From contig NZ_ALKG01000053.1 of assembly GCF_000286455.1 (NCBI RefSeq), positions 1 through 40,973 of the forward strand: a stretch of DNA of 40,973 bases. The letters are read 5' to 3'. The DNA comes from Selenomonas sp. FOBRC6 (GTDB lineage: Bacteria > Bacillota > Negativicutes > Selenomonadales > Selenomonadaceae). Below are positions 1 to 8,556 of this stretch, piece after piece (the stretch's first letter is position 1; each line of letters starts with the position of its first letter). A program made the translations under genes and the position numbers. A model generated the notes under the pieces. The model was not told where the DNA came from, did not search any database, and saw only the letters and a list, made by a program, of their open reading frames with translations.

Positions 1-315
1 CCCCGCGTGCGGAGAGCAGAAAACTGAGATTCTCCCGCACCGTCAGGCGCGTATACAGCTCCATCTCCGGCGTCGCCATCGCGAGTAGGCTGCGATAAGC
101 CGCTCCGCTCACAGGAGCACCATCCAGAAATGTATCAACAGTCCCGGATGTCGGGAGTATAAGCCGTGCCGCAAGGCGCAGAAGCGTCGATTTCCCGCTG
201 CCATTCGCACCCGCAATCGCTGTTACGCAGCCGCCATGAAAGGAATGTGTCAGTTGATGCAGGACTTCACGCCCTTCAAACATTTGACTGACATCGTTCA
301 AACGTATTTCAACCA
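1..315 (-). CDS. ABC transporter ATP-binding protein, 5' part only
   Basis: This is the N-terminal 105 residues of an ABC ATPase; the gene runs off the left edge. The ATG at 315 opens a frame with a Walker A motif GANGSGKST around residues 36-44, followed by a Q-loop-region stretch (MATPEMELYTRLTVRENL) before the window ends. The signature motif and Walker B lie outside. The protein would power import or export by a membrane partner that is not visible. The phrase ATPE.ELY..LTVRENL resembles ATPases of exporter type (for example CcmA-like), but this is weak. A -10-like TAAAAT lies about 30 bp upstream. Family certain, substrate unknown. Confidence 0.85.
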
Positions 316-466
316 TATGCTATCCCTTCCATAACTTTGGTTTATTTTAACACAGGTATGAAAGAAAAATGAAATACATATTTTGTATTAACATTTTCTA
401 TAGCTGTAGGCTATTTCAAAAATGAACAAGCTTCATATCTCTTGATATTTGCGAAATAAGTGAAGC

Positions 467-504
467 GGTCGGAACTTCATCGTGAAATTCCGACCGGCTT
501 TTTA
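467..504 (+). terminator. Strong intrinsic terminator facing right
   Basis: Arms GGTCGGAA (467-474) and TTCCGACC (488-495) pair perfectly. The loop can extend by TTCA/TGAA, and the T-rich tail CTTTTTATTATTT follows on the + strand. On the minus strand the hairpin lacks a proper U-tract, so it fits badly as the end of the minus-strand aldo/keto reductase gene. No + strand gene precedes it. Confidence 0.65.
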
Positions 505-556
505 TTATTTATCAGCATATATGAAATTTATTACATGATAGTGATATTCATCACGG

Positions 557-1546
557 CTAGTTTCGTAGGATGCCAAAAACAGCCGACATTGGAATCGACT
601 CCAAACGTGCATCAATCGCAGCAACTTCCTCAGACGTGAGTGCGATGTCCGCAGCCCCCGCATTCTCTATGAGGCGTGCGCGTTTTCGTGTCCCCGGAAT
701 CGGCACGATGTACGGCTTCTTGCAGAGCATCCACGCGAGCGCAATCTGCCCGCAGGTCGCCCCCCTCTCCTCTGCGATGTTTTGGAGAAGTGCGAACAGC
801 TGACCGTTTTCCTCCATTGCCGCCGCACTGAACTGGGGCATCCGTGCACGCATATCTCCAGCCGCAAACACAGAGTTTTTGTCATATGCACCCGTAAGTA
901 CGCCGTTCGCAAACGGAGAGAACGCGACAAAGCCAATGTTCCGTTCCTCAAGCACAGGAAAGAGCGATTCATATGCACGCGCCATCATGGAGTAGCGGTT
1001 CTGCACTGCCGTGAGCGGACAGACGGCGTGTGCACGGCGAATATCCTCCTCCATCGCCTCGGAGATGCCCCAGTGGCGAATCTTCCCCTCTGCAATGAGT
1101 TCGCTCATCACGCCCGCGACCTCCTCGGCGGGGATCTTCGGATCGACGCGATGCTGATAGTAGAGGTCGATATAGTCCGTCCCAAGCCGTTGGAGAGATG
1201 CGTCCACCGAGCGGCGGATCGTCTCGGGGCGCGCATCGCAGACAATGGGGCTCTTCCCCTGCTTCAAGAGGCTCATGTCGAAGTGAATGCCGAATTTTGT
1301 TGCAAGGACGACCTTGTTCCGATACGGCGCGAGAGCCGCACCAACGAGCTTCTCGTTGTCATGCGGATCGTCGGGCGTGCCATACACCTCCGCCGTGTCG
1401 AAATGCGTGATGCCCATATCCACTGCCGCGGCAATCAGCTCCCGCATCTCCACCTTATCCCCCGGAGTGCCGTATGCGTGACTCATGCCCATGCACCCGA
1501 GCCCGATCGAGGAAACCGTGAGATTTCCAATTTTACGGTAGTTCAT
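557..1546 (-). CDS. Aldo/keto reductase
   Basis: NADPH-dependent oxidoreductase of the aldo/keto reductase superfamily, 329 aa and soluble. It would reduce an aldehyde or ketone; the substrate cannot be read from sequence. The tetrad is visible: Asp50 and Tyr55 in FDTAEVYG, Lys84 in ATKFG and His132 in YYQHRVD. The (beta/alpha)8 order is kept, with the C-terminal cofactor stretch IPGTRKRARLIENAGA. The reading frame is open further upstream (to 1618), but that part overlaps the preceding gene. The ATG at 1546 has AGAAAGGA 7 nt upstream, so it was chosen. It follows the AlbA-domain gene by 19 bp on the same strand and is probably cotranscribed with it. Confidence 0.92.
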   Translation of the reverse strand: MNYRKIGNLTVSSIGLGCMGMSHAYGTPGDKVEMRELIAAAVDMGITHFDTAEVYGTPDDPHDNEKLVGAALAPYRNKVVLATKFGIHFDMSLLKQGKSPIVCDARPETIRRSVDASLQRLGTDYIDLYYQHRVDPKIPAEEVAGVMSELIAEGKIRHWGISEAMEEDIRRAHAVCPLTAVQNRYSMMARAYESLFPVLEERNIGFVAFSPFANGVLTGAYDKNSVFAAGDMRARMPQFSAAAMEENGQLFALLQNIAEERGATCGQIALAWMLCKKPYIVPIPGTRKRARLIENAGAADIALTSEEVAAIDARLESIPMSAVFGILRN

Positions 1547-1565
1547 AATGCTTCCTTTCTGCATC

Positions 1566-3032
1566 CTATGCCCAATATGGAATATAGCGGCGGCTTCGCG
1601 CAGCGGTCTCCGCCTCATCCACCAGCTTTACAAGCCCCTCCTCGCAGCTTTCGCTCAACAGCCTCGAAATCATCGCACTGTTGCGTGACGGAACGGCAAA
1701 CCGCTCCCGCAGCGAGGCATTCGTCATGTATTCTCGCTGAACGCGCCGCAGACAGGCATGGAGATAACAGGCGCGCAAGCGATCTGCCTTGCTCATTTTA
1801 CTGAATGTACGCGGAGAGAACAATGTAAGCCGTGTCATATTCTCATATACCATTATTTCAGGTGCAGGAAGCTGGTATACCTCCGTCGCATGAACAATTT
1901 TATCAAATCCGCTCCCGCGTTCCTCACAGACACCGATTCTCCGCATGAACGCAGCCAGCTGCTCGTTGCGTGAGATCGGCGGATAGTCCAGAAATCGATT
2001 CGTTTCAATAAGCGGCGTACCCGGATTTGTAATCTCAACACGATCCGAGAAGATCTCAACCATCACGCCTGTGCCATGCAGAAAAAAATTCTGATGAATC
2101 AGGGCGTTGGCGAGGCTCTCTCGTATCGCCAGCTCGGGATACATGGGAATGTTTTTTCGCAGCGCCCTTCCCATCACCTCATTCGACGGCAAATTATCGT
2201 AAACATAGGTGACACAGTTCTCAAACCCGACGGCATAGCCAGATTTGAAGACACGCTCCTTGCCCGCGTACAGGCGCGTATGATCGCTGTACTGAATAAC
2301 GCGCAGCGCTTTTCGCTCCAAGGACGGAAATGCAGATAGATCGTGTGCGAAGAGAATAGCGCCGAGATTGGTAATATTATAGTTCCCCATTATATTCTTG
2401 ACGATCATGCGGTCTGCCAGCAGCGCATCAATCATCCCAGCTTTATCATTCGGCAGATCCATGGATAACAGATCAAAGTAAGCGGGGTAATTGAGGAGGC
2501 GCAGGACAAAATCTGCGGGAATATCCTCCAATGCAATCATGCTTTCAAACGCTTTTCGACCGAGCGTTGCCCACAGCTCGCGCTCGGTATCTGGAAAATC
2601 CTTCAATTTCTTTTTATGAGAATCTATGCGGATATAGTCAATTCCGCGAAATTTTACGGGCGAAGCATTTGCCGCATGAATTTCCAACAAAATAAGTGTG
2701 CAGTCCTCGATGACGACCTCGTGAAAGTAGAACTGAACCTGCGGTTCAAGCTGTGTGCTGATGAAGAGTTCCAAGCTCTGATTCCCCTGCCTCGTCTGCG
2801 CAGGTCGAAACTCCGTGCCACGGATTTCGTGCGTCTCATCATCAATCCCCCAGATCATCAGCGCATGGGTCTTGTTGTAAAGTGCTGCGGTGTTGGAAAG
2901 CGCGCTGATATACTCCCCGATCTCCAAGGGGGTTGCCGCATGATTCACCTTGAACTCAATCCACGGCGTTTCCTTCTCAAATGCGCGCGCCTCTTGGATA
3001 ATGGAAACAATTTGATTATCAAGAAATGGCAT
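1566..3032 (-). CDS. AlbA_2/Schlafen-like and GHKL ATPase-like putative regulator
   Basis: A 488-aa protein of the broad family often annotated as putative transcriptional regulator or RecG-like. Residues about 15-135 resemble the Schlafen AlbA_2 domain (WIEFKVNHA near the start, GID and YIRIDSHKK near the end). A middle region around 290-380 resembles the HATPase_c_4 fold (AIRESLANALIHQNFF, an N-box-like motif, then GVMVEIFSDRVEITNPG and RRIGVCEERGSGFDKI). The C-terminal 90 residues look like a winged helix. AlbA_2 proteins bind nucleic acids; the specific role of this one is unknown. The ATG at 3032 follows AAGGTGA. Composition is more AT-rich than the neighbouring mannitol genes, which may suggest acquisition. 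Confidence 0.8.
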   Translation of the reverse strand: MPFLDNQIVSIIQEARAFEKETPWIEFKVNHAATPLEIGEYISALSNTAALYNKTHALMIWGIDDETHEIRGTEFRPAQTRQGNQSLELFISTQLEPQVQFYFHEVVIEDCTLILLEIHAANASPVKFRGIDYIRIDSHKKKLKDFPDTERELWATLGRKAFESMIALEDIPADFVLRLLNYPAYFDLLSMDLPNDKAGMIDALLADRMIVKNIMGNYNITNLGAILFAHDLSAFPSLERKALRVIQYSDHTRLYAGKERVFKSGYAVGFENCVTYVYDNLPSNEVMGRALRKNIPMYPELAIRESLANALIHQNFFLHGTGVMVEIFSDRVEITNPGTPLIETNRFLDYPPISRNEQLAAFMRRIGVCEERGSGFDKIVHATEVYQLPAPEIMVYENMTRLTLFSPRTFSKMSKADRLRACYLHACLRRVQREYMTNASLRERFAVPSRNSAMISRLLSESCEEGLVKLVDEAETAARSRRYIPYWA

Positions 3033-3060
3033 CTTCTCACCTTCTTCCGATCAACATCAT

Positions 3061-3088
3061 ATCATATTACAATCAATAAAACAATCAA
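3061..3088 (-). promoter_or_regulatory. Possible promoter of the AlbA-domain gene
   Basis: On the minus strand, TTGATT (3083-3088) and TATGAT (3061-3066) are 16 nt apart. A second, overlapping TATGAT lies at 3056-3061. The region is very AT-rich, so chance matches are common. Confidence 0.45.
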
Positions 3089-3184
3089 ATAAATTATTCC
3101 ATATAAATCAAGTATCTATATATATTTTTGCAGTTAATTACAGAGAAAAGCCAATATATAAATCAATAAAAAATCAAATAAATC
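3071..3184. repeat. Two near-identical AT-rich direct repeats upstream of the AlbA-domain gene
   Basis: AATCAATAAAACAATCAAAT begins at 3071 and AATCAATAAAAAATCAAAT at 3161, both followed by AAAT. Start-to-start distance is 90 bp. The first copy overlaps the predicted -35 of the AlbA-domain gene. They could be operator half-sites or a simple duplication. The AT-rich DNA between them holds no gene. Confidence 0.5.
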
Positions 3185-3192
3185 TATTTTGT

Positions 3193-3236
3193 AAAAAAGG
3201 GAACTGCACAAGGTCATATAACCTCATGCAGCCCCC
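3193..3236 (-). terminator. Terminator of the mannitol operon
   Basis: Read on the minus strand, GGGGGCTGCATGAGGT pairs with ACCTTGTGCAGTTCCC, with a few G-U pairs. The loop is TATATG and six T residues follow. It lies just after the mtlD stop codon. Confidence 0.88.
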
Positions 3237-3255
3237 TCTATGATTGAGCTTTTAA

Positions 3256-4407
3256 TTACTTCTTCAGTTCCGCATTCTTCGCGAGAATCAGATCGAAGAG
3301 CTCCGTACCCGCAGGAATCTCCGTGAAGTGTGTGAGTGCTTTTTCAAAGCCATGTTCCTTCACGTAGTTCTGCACCTCGACCGCCTCGGGATCGTCGGCG
3401 TAGTCGAAGCGGAGGGCAGCAGCGATGACCGTTGCCAGCGCCTCGGGCTTTTTGCCGCGCTCGATGAGCTGCGATGCAGGAGAGACGAGGCGATCCTTTG
3501 CGCCGAGCTTGCGCTTCGGCCCACGCGCAACGCGCGTCACGGCATCGGAGAGGTGCGGATTCTTGAACCGCTCCTCCGCCGTGCGGATGTATGCCGCGTG
3601 CTTTTCGCGGTCAAAGCCGTATTTCTCGATGAGCAGTTCGCTCGTCTCCGCCCAGACACGGCGGACGAAGGAGACAATCTCCTCGTCCTGCATCGCGGCG
3701 GCAATGTCCTCAATGCCCTTCAGATACGCCATGTAGGCGATGGAGGCATGCCCCGTGTTGACGGAGAAGAGCTTGCGCTCGATGTAGGCTTCGAGGTTGT
3801 CCACCCACGTCAGACCCTCGATCTGCGGCTCCGCGCCGACGACGCCCTTGCGGTCGACGTCCCATTCGCAGAACGGCTCGACCTTGACGAGCAGGGGATC
3901 GTCGTTGTGCTGAATCGGCACGATGCGGTCAACGGCAGCGTCGGGGAAACCGATGCAGTGGTCAACCTTTGCCTTCACATCGTCCGCGAGATGCTCGTAG
4001 ACAAAGTTCTTGAGGACGGTCGAGCCGCCGACCATGTTCTCACACGCGATGATATTCAGCGGCGCCTCGTTCTTCTCGACGCGGCGCGCGAGCCCCTTCG
4101 CGATGTTCGGCGCAATGAATTTGAGGATGTTCGGGCCGATGGCGGTGGTCACAATGTCCGCCGTGACGAACGCATCCAGCAGTTCCTCAAGATTCGTGTT
4201 GCTGTTGATCGCCTTGACGTGCTCCACATGGATGGTCTTCGGCTCGTTGCCCACGACCTCGATGTCGTAGGCGCGGCGCGCATTGATCTCATTGACAAGT
4301 GCCTCTGCAACGTCGACGAAGGTGACTTCATAGCCCGAGCGCACAAGCAGCTCACCGATGAAGCCGCGTCCGATATTGCCGCCGCCGAAATGAATTGCCT
4401 GTTTCAT
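3256..4407 (-). CDS. mtlD: Mannitol-1-phosphate 5-dehydrogenase
   Basis: Cytosolic NAD-dependent enzyme that oxidises mannitol 1-phosphate, the product of MtlA uptake, to fructose 6-phosphate. The 383 aa match the usual length of about 380. The N-terminal Rossmann motif FGGGNIGRGFIGELL is at residues 7-21 and is typical of MtlD. The substrate-domain stretch NTGHASIAYMAYLKG is present mid-protein. The ATG at 4407 has AAAGGAG 7 nt upstream. The gene starts 12 nt after the mtlA stop and ends at a strong terminator, so it is the last cistron of mtlR-mtlA-mtlD. Confidence 0.97.
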   Translation of the reverse strand: MKQAIHFGGGNIGRGFIGELLVRSGYEVTFVDVAEALVNEINARRAYDIEVVGNEPKTIHVEHVKAINSNTNLEELLDAFVTADIVTTAIGPNILKFIAPNIAKGLARRVEKNEAPLNIIACENMVGGSTVLKNFVYEHLADDVKAKVDHCIGFPDAAVDRIVPIQHNDDPLLVKVEPFCEWDVDRKGVVGAEPQIEGLTWVDNLEAYIERKLFSVNTGHASIAYMAYLKGIEDIAAAMQDEEIVSFVRRVWAETSELLIEKYGFDREKHAAYIRTAEERFKNPHLSDAVTRVARGPKRKLGAKDRLVSPASQLIERGKKPEALATVIAAALRFDYADDPEAVEVQNYVKEHGFEKALTHFTEIPAGTELFDLILAKNAELKK

Positions 4408-4419
4408 GACAAGCTCCTT

Positions 4420-6321
4420 TCAATCCGCCTTCGTGAAGACTTCATAGAGTTCATCGGCGCTCTTCGTCTTGAAGAGCTCTGCGAGCTGCTCGTCCGTGTA
4501 GTCGCCGACCATGGTCGCAATGTTCGCGAGAATGGCGAGATGATCGTTGCCGACGCCCGCAATGCCAATGACGAGATGTGCGGTCTCATCGCCGAACTTC
4601 ACACCCTCGGGGTACTGGCAGACAACGATGCCCGTCTTCTTGATCGTATCCTTGACGGCGTTCTCACCGTGCGGGATGGCAATGCCCTTGCCGATGTAAG
4701 TGGAGAGATCCTGCTCGCGGTTGAGCATGCCCTGCACATAGCCCTCATCGACGTAGCCACTCGCGACGAGCATCTTGCCTGCCGCCGTGATCGCCTCCTC
4801 GCGGCTGACCGTGGCGAGCCCGACCTTGACGTTTTCCTTCAGCAGGACGCCGGCACCGACCGTCTCGGGTGCCTCCGCCTCTGCCTCCGATGCGGGCGCA
4901 CCTGCCTCCACAGCCGCTTCCTTGAGGCGCGTGGTGACAATCTCATAGACATTGTTCTGCGTAAAATCGCGCACCCAGATATGCTCCGCCTGCGGCGAGT
5001 CCGCAAGCGCGCGCTCTGCGAGCTTTTCATGCGAGATAACGAGCTGTGCCTCGGACGGGATTGCGCCAATCGCGCAGTTCGTGACGGAGATGTCCGTATA
5101 GCCGTCCTTCTTGAGCTTTTTGCGCAGCGCAGCCGCACCGAGGGCGGAGGAGCCCATGCCTGCGTCGCAGGCGTAGACGATGACCTTCAGATCCTTGCCC
5201 GCGACCTTCTTCTCCGCAGGGAGATCCTTGCCGCGATTCTTCATGTCGCTCATGCTCTCGCGTGCGGACTCGAGCGACTCATCCTCGACATCCTTCGACA
5301 TCTTGATGAAGACGGAGGCGACTGCGCAGGATACCGCCGTCGCAACAGCAAATGCCGAGAGGTTTGCAAAGAGCGCCGAGCCGCTCGGGGTCATGGCAAT
5401 GATCGCAAATATCGAGCCCGGCGAGGACGGTGCAATCAGACCGCCGCCGAGGAGGCCGAGCGTGAAGACGCCGGACATGCCGCCCGCAATCGCAGCGATG
5501 ATGAGCACGGGCTTCATGAGGATGTACGGGAAATAGATTTCGTGAATACCACCGAGAACGTGGATGATCATGGCGCCCGGCGAGGACGACTTCGCCATGC
5601 CCTTGCCGAAGAGCCAGTAGGCGAGCAGGATACCAAAACCAGGGCCCGGGTTCGCCTCGAGCAGGAAGAACATGGACTTGCCGTATTCCTGCGCCTGCTG
5701 AATGCCGAGCGGACTGAGCACGCCGTGATTGAGCGCGTTGTTGAGGAAGAGCACCTTTGCCGGCTCGATGATGATGGATGCGAGCGGCAGGAGTCCGAGC
5801 GCGACGATCGCCTCAACGCCGCTGCGCAGGATTTCGTTCGCGCCGCTGACGACGGGGCCGACGATGGCAAAGGCGATCATCGCGAGGATGCCGCCAAGGA
5901 TGCCGACGGAGAAGTTGTTCACGAGCATTTCAAAGCCGCCCGGAATGCTGTCGCGGATCGCATCATCGAATTTCTTGATGATCCAGCCGCCCAGAGGTCC
6001 CATAATCATCGCGCCGAGGAACATCGGAATCTCCGAGCCCGCGATGATGCCCGACGTTGCAATCGCTGCTATGACGCCGCCACGATGTCCATAGATCGCC
6101 GCGCCGCCGCTGTAGCCGATGAGCAGAGGAATCAGCCACTTGCTCATGGGACCGCCGACCTGTGCGAGGTATTCGTTCGGCATCCACCCCGTCGGGATGA
6201 ACAGCGCGGTCAGAAAGCCCCATGCGATAAATGCGCCGATGTTCGGCATAACCATTCCGGACAGGAAACGACCAAATTTCTGCATGGTCTCCTGTGCCCC
6301 TCCACCTTGTTGACTCATCAT
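4420..6321 (-). CDS. mtlA: PTS mannitol transporter EIICBA
   Basis: Membrane permease that imports D-mannitol and phosphorylates it to mannitol 1-phosphate. All three PTS domains are in one 633-aa chain, as in the 637-aa E. coli enzyme. EIIC spans about 15-340 with many hydrophobic helices and the motif GGIHE at 257-261. EIIB follows a linker and carries phospho-Cys385 in VYACDAGMGSS. EIIA at about 490-633 carries phospho-His551 in GIAIPHGEN. An acidic, Ala-rich linker (471-487) separates EIIB from EIIA. Two adjacent ATG codons (6321, 6318) follow GGGGGG; the second has the better spacing. The general PTS proteins EI and HPr are not in the window. Confidence 0.97.
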   Translation of the reverse strand: MMSQQGGGAQETMQKFGRFLSGMVMPNIGAFIAWGFLTALFIPTGWMPNEYLAQVGGPMSKWLIPLLIGYSGGAAIYGHRGGVIAAIATSGIIAGSEIPMFLGAMIMGPLGGWIIKKFDDAIRDSIPGGFEMLVNNFSVGILGGILAMIAFAIVGPVVSGANEILRSGVEAIVALGLLPLASIIIEPAKVLFLNNALNHGVLSPLGIQQAQEYGKSMFFLLEANPGPGFGILLAYWLFGKGMAKSSSPGAMIIHVLGGIHEIYFPYILMKPVLIIAAIAGGMSGVFTLGLLGGGLIAPSSPGSIFAIIAMTPSGSALFANLSAFAVATAVSCAVASVFIKMSKDVEDESLESARESMSDMKNRGKDLPAEKKVAGKDLKVIVYACDAGMGSSALGAAALRKKLKKDGYTDISVTNCAIGAIPSEAQLVISHEKLAERALADSPQAEHIWVRDFTQNNVYEIVTTRLKEAAVEAGAPASEAEAEAPETVGAGVLLKENVKVGLATVSREEAITAAGKMLVASGYVDEGYVQGMLNREQDLSTYIGKGIAIPHGENAVKDTIKKTGIVVCQYPEGVKFGDETAHLVIGIAGVGNDHLAILANIATMVGDYTDEQLAELFKTKSADELYEVFTKAD

Positions 6322-6354
6322 AATCCCCCCTAAAAAAATTGAATATAACCTTAT

Positions 6355-8418
6355 TTATAAGAGCCGTTCCAACACTTCGCGGAAATGCTCTTCAAAAACG
6401 TATTCCAGTGCGCGGCGAATCTCCTCCGCATCCCCATGCGCGAGAATATCCGCAAATGCGGGGCGTTCCCCGATCTGCGCCGCAATCTGTCCGAGGACGT
6501 GCTTTTCGACAGCGCCGCCCTCGACTGCGGCACACATAACGAGCGCCGTACACACATCCCTATACCCATAGGGAAGCGGCTGCGCAAGACGCAGAACGCC
6601 GAAGCGCGGCACATCCGTTGCCTCCGTCTGCGCGTGGAGCAGGATCATCTGCGGCGCAACCCATGTCGGAGCAATCTGCTCACGCCGCAGCAGTGCCGCC
6701 GCAAATTCCTCGGCTGCCTCCACGCCGATGAGGAGATGTGCCCCCGTCTCTGCCAGGGCCTCGATGGACTGCACCTGCACATCCTCACGCAGACGAACGC
6801 CTGTGAGGAGCGCGTGAATCGCACCGCTCAGACGGTGAATATCCGCCATCGCCTCCGCAAAGGGCGGCTTCTCCTGCACCTCTGCCTCGCTGTGCGGCGC
6901 ACAGACGGCAAGCACAGCATCGATCTGCGCCCGATCAGACGCGGTCAGAAACGCGCTGGCAACGATGACGGGAACGGGGAGCGGCGGAAGCGGCACAGTC
7001 GATACAACGAAATCTGCGCCGCGCCGCGTGACCTCCTGCTCTGTGAGCGCGAGGGAGGAGAGCTCCCCGACCACGCGAATGCGCTCGTACGCGCGCCGAA
7101 TGCGGCTTGCGAGCAGACGGCTCGTGCCAAGCCCCGTTGGGCACGCAACGAGTACGCGCACGGTCGGACGATCTCCACCCGCCTCCGTCAGCGCCGCGCC
7201 AAGGTGCATTGCGATGTAGGCAATCTCATCGGAGGGGAGCGGTGCTCCTGCCTCCTCCTCCATCGCGCGCACTGCATGGCGCGCAAGCGACATCAGCTCC
7301 GGATGCTCCGCCTCCATCTGTGCGAGCAGAGGATTGCGGATGTCCATGCCGAGCTTCAGGCGGTGCAGGGCGGGCGCGAGATGATTCACAAGCCCCGTGA
7401 GCAGCGTACGGCTGCGCAGGAGCGGCGCGCCACTCTTCTCCCCCGCAAGGCGCATGATCGACTGAGCGATCTGCACGAGGCGGAAGTTATCCACCCGCCC
7501 CGCCCCCGTGGGAAGTGCTGCAGAGCGCGCGCCGAGGAGGTGCATTGTGATATAACCGATCTCCGCCTCGGGCACGGTGAGAGAGAATGCCTCCCCCAGC
7601 CGCTGTGCGATCCGCTGCCCCGCATTGAAATCCTCTGTCCGCCGCAGCTCGGCAAGCGTCCCTGCATCCATTGCAATCGCGTCGCTCTGCTGCATCCGCC
7701 GCACGGCGAGCGAGAGATGGACGACGAGGCCGACGCGTGCCGTGTCAGGAATGCTGCGCTCCGCCGTCTCCTCTGCGACAACGGTGTCAATGCGGCGCAC
7801 ATATGCCGCATCCACAAGTCCGAGGAGTGCACGCTCTGCCGCATGCGCCGCCCCCTGCCTATCCTCATCGTCCCCGATGAGGGCAAGTAGCTCTGCCTCG
7901 TCCGCATGATCGTGGATATTGCGGACGAGCGCGCTGCGGATTGCGCGTTCCGTGCCCTCGACATAGACACCAAGCCCGGGGCGGCGCACGAGCGCGATCT
8001 CCTGCGCGGCGAGCCACGGTTGGAGACGGTCGAGATCGTGACTAACCGTGCTGTCCGTCACATTCAGCAGCCGCGCGAGTGTGAACAGCTTCAGCGGCTC
8101 GTCCGCCATGAGCAGGCGTGTCGTCAGCACCGAGCGCCGCAGTGCGGGCGAAAGCTCGCACTGCGCATCCGCAGCGGCGTCAAGGCGGTGACGCAGAGCA
8201 CTCAGATCCTCCGCATCGCCCGCGAGCATAAAGCCCGCGCCCGTGCGGCGCAGAAGCGTGATGCCGTAGGGCATGAGCGACATCTCGATGCCGTGCATCT
8301 CGCGCGTCACCGTGCGTGCACTGACGCCGATTTCGGCGGCGATCTTCTCTGCGGGCACATAGTTTGTACCTGCGCCAAGGATGGCGAGAATCGACCGTGC
8401 GCGTTCCGACAGCTCCAT
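6355..8418 (-). CDS. mtlR: PRD-containing mannitol operon regulator (MtlR/BglG type)
   Basis: A 687-aa transcriptional activator controlled by PTS phosphorylation. Two N-terminal helix-turn-helix regions (about 7-50 and 105-150) are followed by two PTS regulation domains (about 195-300 and 310-412), with candidate regulatory His residues at 234, 293, 346 and 405. Next come an EIIB-Gat-like domain with Cys426 (VACPTGLGTSRLL) and an EIIA-like domain from about 545. Its likely phospho-site is His595 in LLHAQT, where the usual preceding Pro is replaced by Leu. It lies 33 bp upstream of mtlA on the same strand. The family is activated by mannitol EII and HPr phosphorylation; that it controls this operon is inferred from position. 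RBS AAAGGGGG precedes the ATG. Confidence 0.92.
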   Translation of the reverse strand: MELSERARSILAILGAGTNYVPAEKIAAEIGVSARTVTREMHGIEMSLMPYGITLLRRTGAGFMLAGDAEDLSALRHRLDAAADAQCELSPALRRSVLTTRLLMADEPLKLFTLARLLNVTDSTVSHDLDRLQPWLAAQEIALVRRPGLGVYVEGTERAIRSALVRNIHDHADEAELLALIGDDEDRQGAAHAAERALLGLVDAAYVRRIDTVVAEETAERSIPDTARVGLVVHLSLAVRRMQQSDAIAMDAGTLAELRRTEDFNAGQRIAQRLGEAFSLTVPEAEIGYITMHLLGARSAALPTGAGRVDNFRLVQIAQSIMRLAGEKSGAPLLRSRTLLTGLVNHLAPALHRLKLGMDIRNPLLAQMEAEHPELMSLARHAVRAMEEEAGAPLPSDEIAYIAMHLGAALTEAGGDRPTVRVLVACPTGLGTSRLLASRIRRAYERIRVVGELSSLALTEQEVTRRGADFVVSTVPLPPLPVPVIVASAFLTASDRAQIDAVLAVCAPHSEAEVQEKPPFAEAMADIHRLSGAIHALLTGVRLREDVQVQSIEALAETGAHLLIGVEAAEEFAAALLRREQIAPTWVAPQMILLHAQTEATDVPRFGVLRLAQPLPYGYRDVCTALVMCAAVEGGAVEKHVLGQIAAQIGERPAFADILAHGDAEEIRRALEYVFEEHFREVLERLL

Positions 8419-8450
8419 GTCCCCGCCCCCTTTCGACCACCGATGGATTC

Positions 8451-8479
8451 ATTATAACGAATGCGATTCATCTATGCAA
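8451..8479 (-). promoter_or_regulatory. Promoter of the mannitol operon
   Basis: Minus strand TTGCAT (8474-8479), 17-nt spacer, then perfect TATAAT (8451-8456). The mtlR start codon follows about 33 nt downstream of the -10. Confidence 0.75.
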
Positions 8480-8520
8480 TGAAAAGACCTTGCTCTTTGT
8501 CATGAAGGCTTATGGACAAA

Positions 8521-8540
8521 GAAAAAGAGCCAACGCGCTC
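8521..8540 (-). terminator. Weak terminator-like hairpin after tsaD
   Basis: GAGC and GCTC (8527-8530 with 8537-8540) form a short stem followed by TTTTTCTTT on the minus strand. The stem is only 4 bp, so termination may be inefficient. It is the only candidate between tsaD and mtlR. Confidence 0.4.
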
Positions 8541-8556
8541 ACATCAGCTCCAACAT

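Noticed and set aside
3328-6333. Very long + strand open frame (1001 codons) opposite mtlD and mtlA
   Set aside because: It is antisense to two well-recognised genes. Its predicted protein is rich in Arg, Asp and Leu with no known motif, as expected from the codon bias of GC-rich genes on the other strand.
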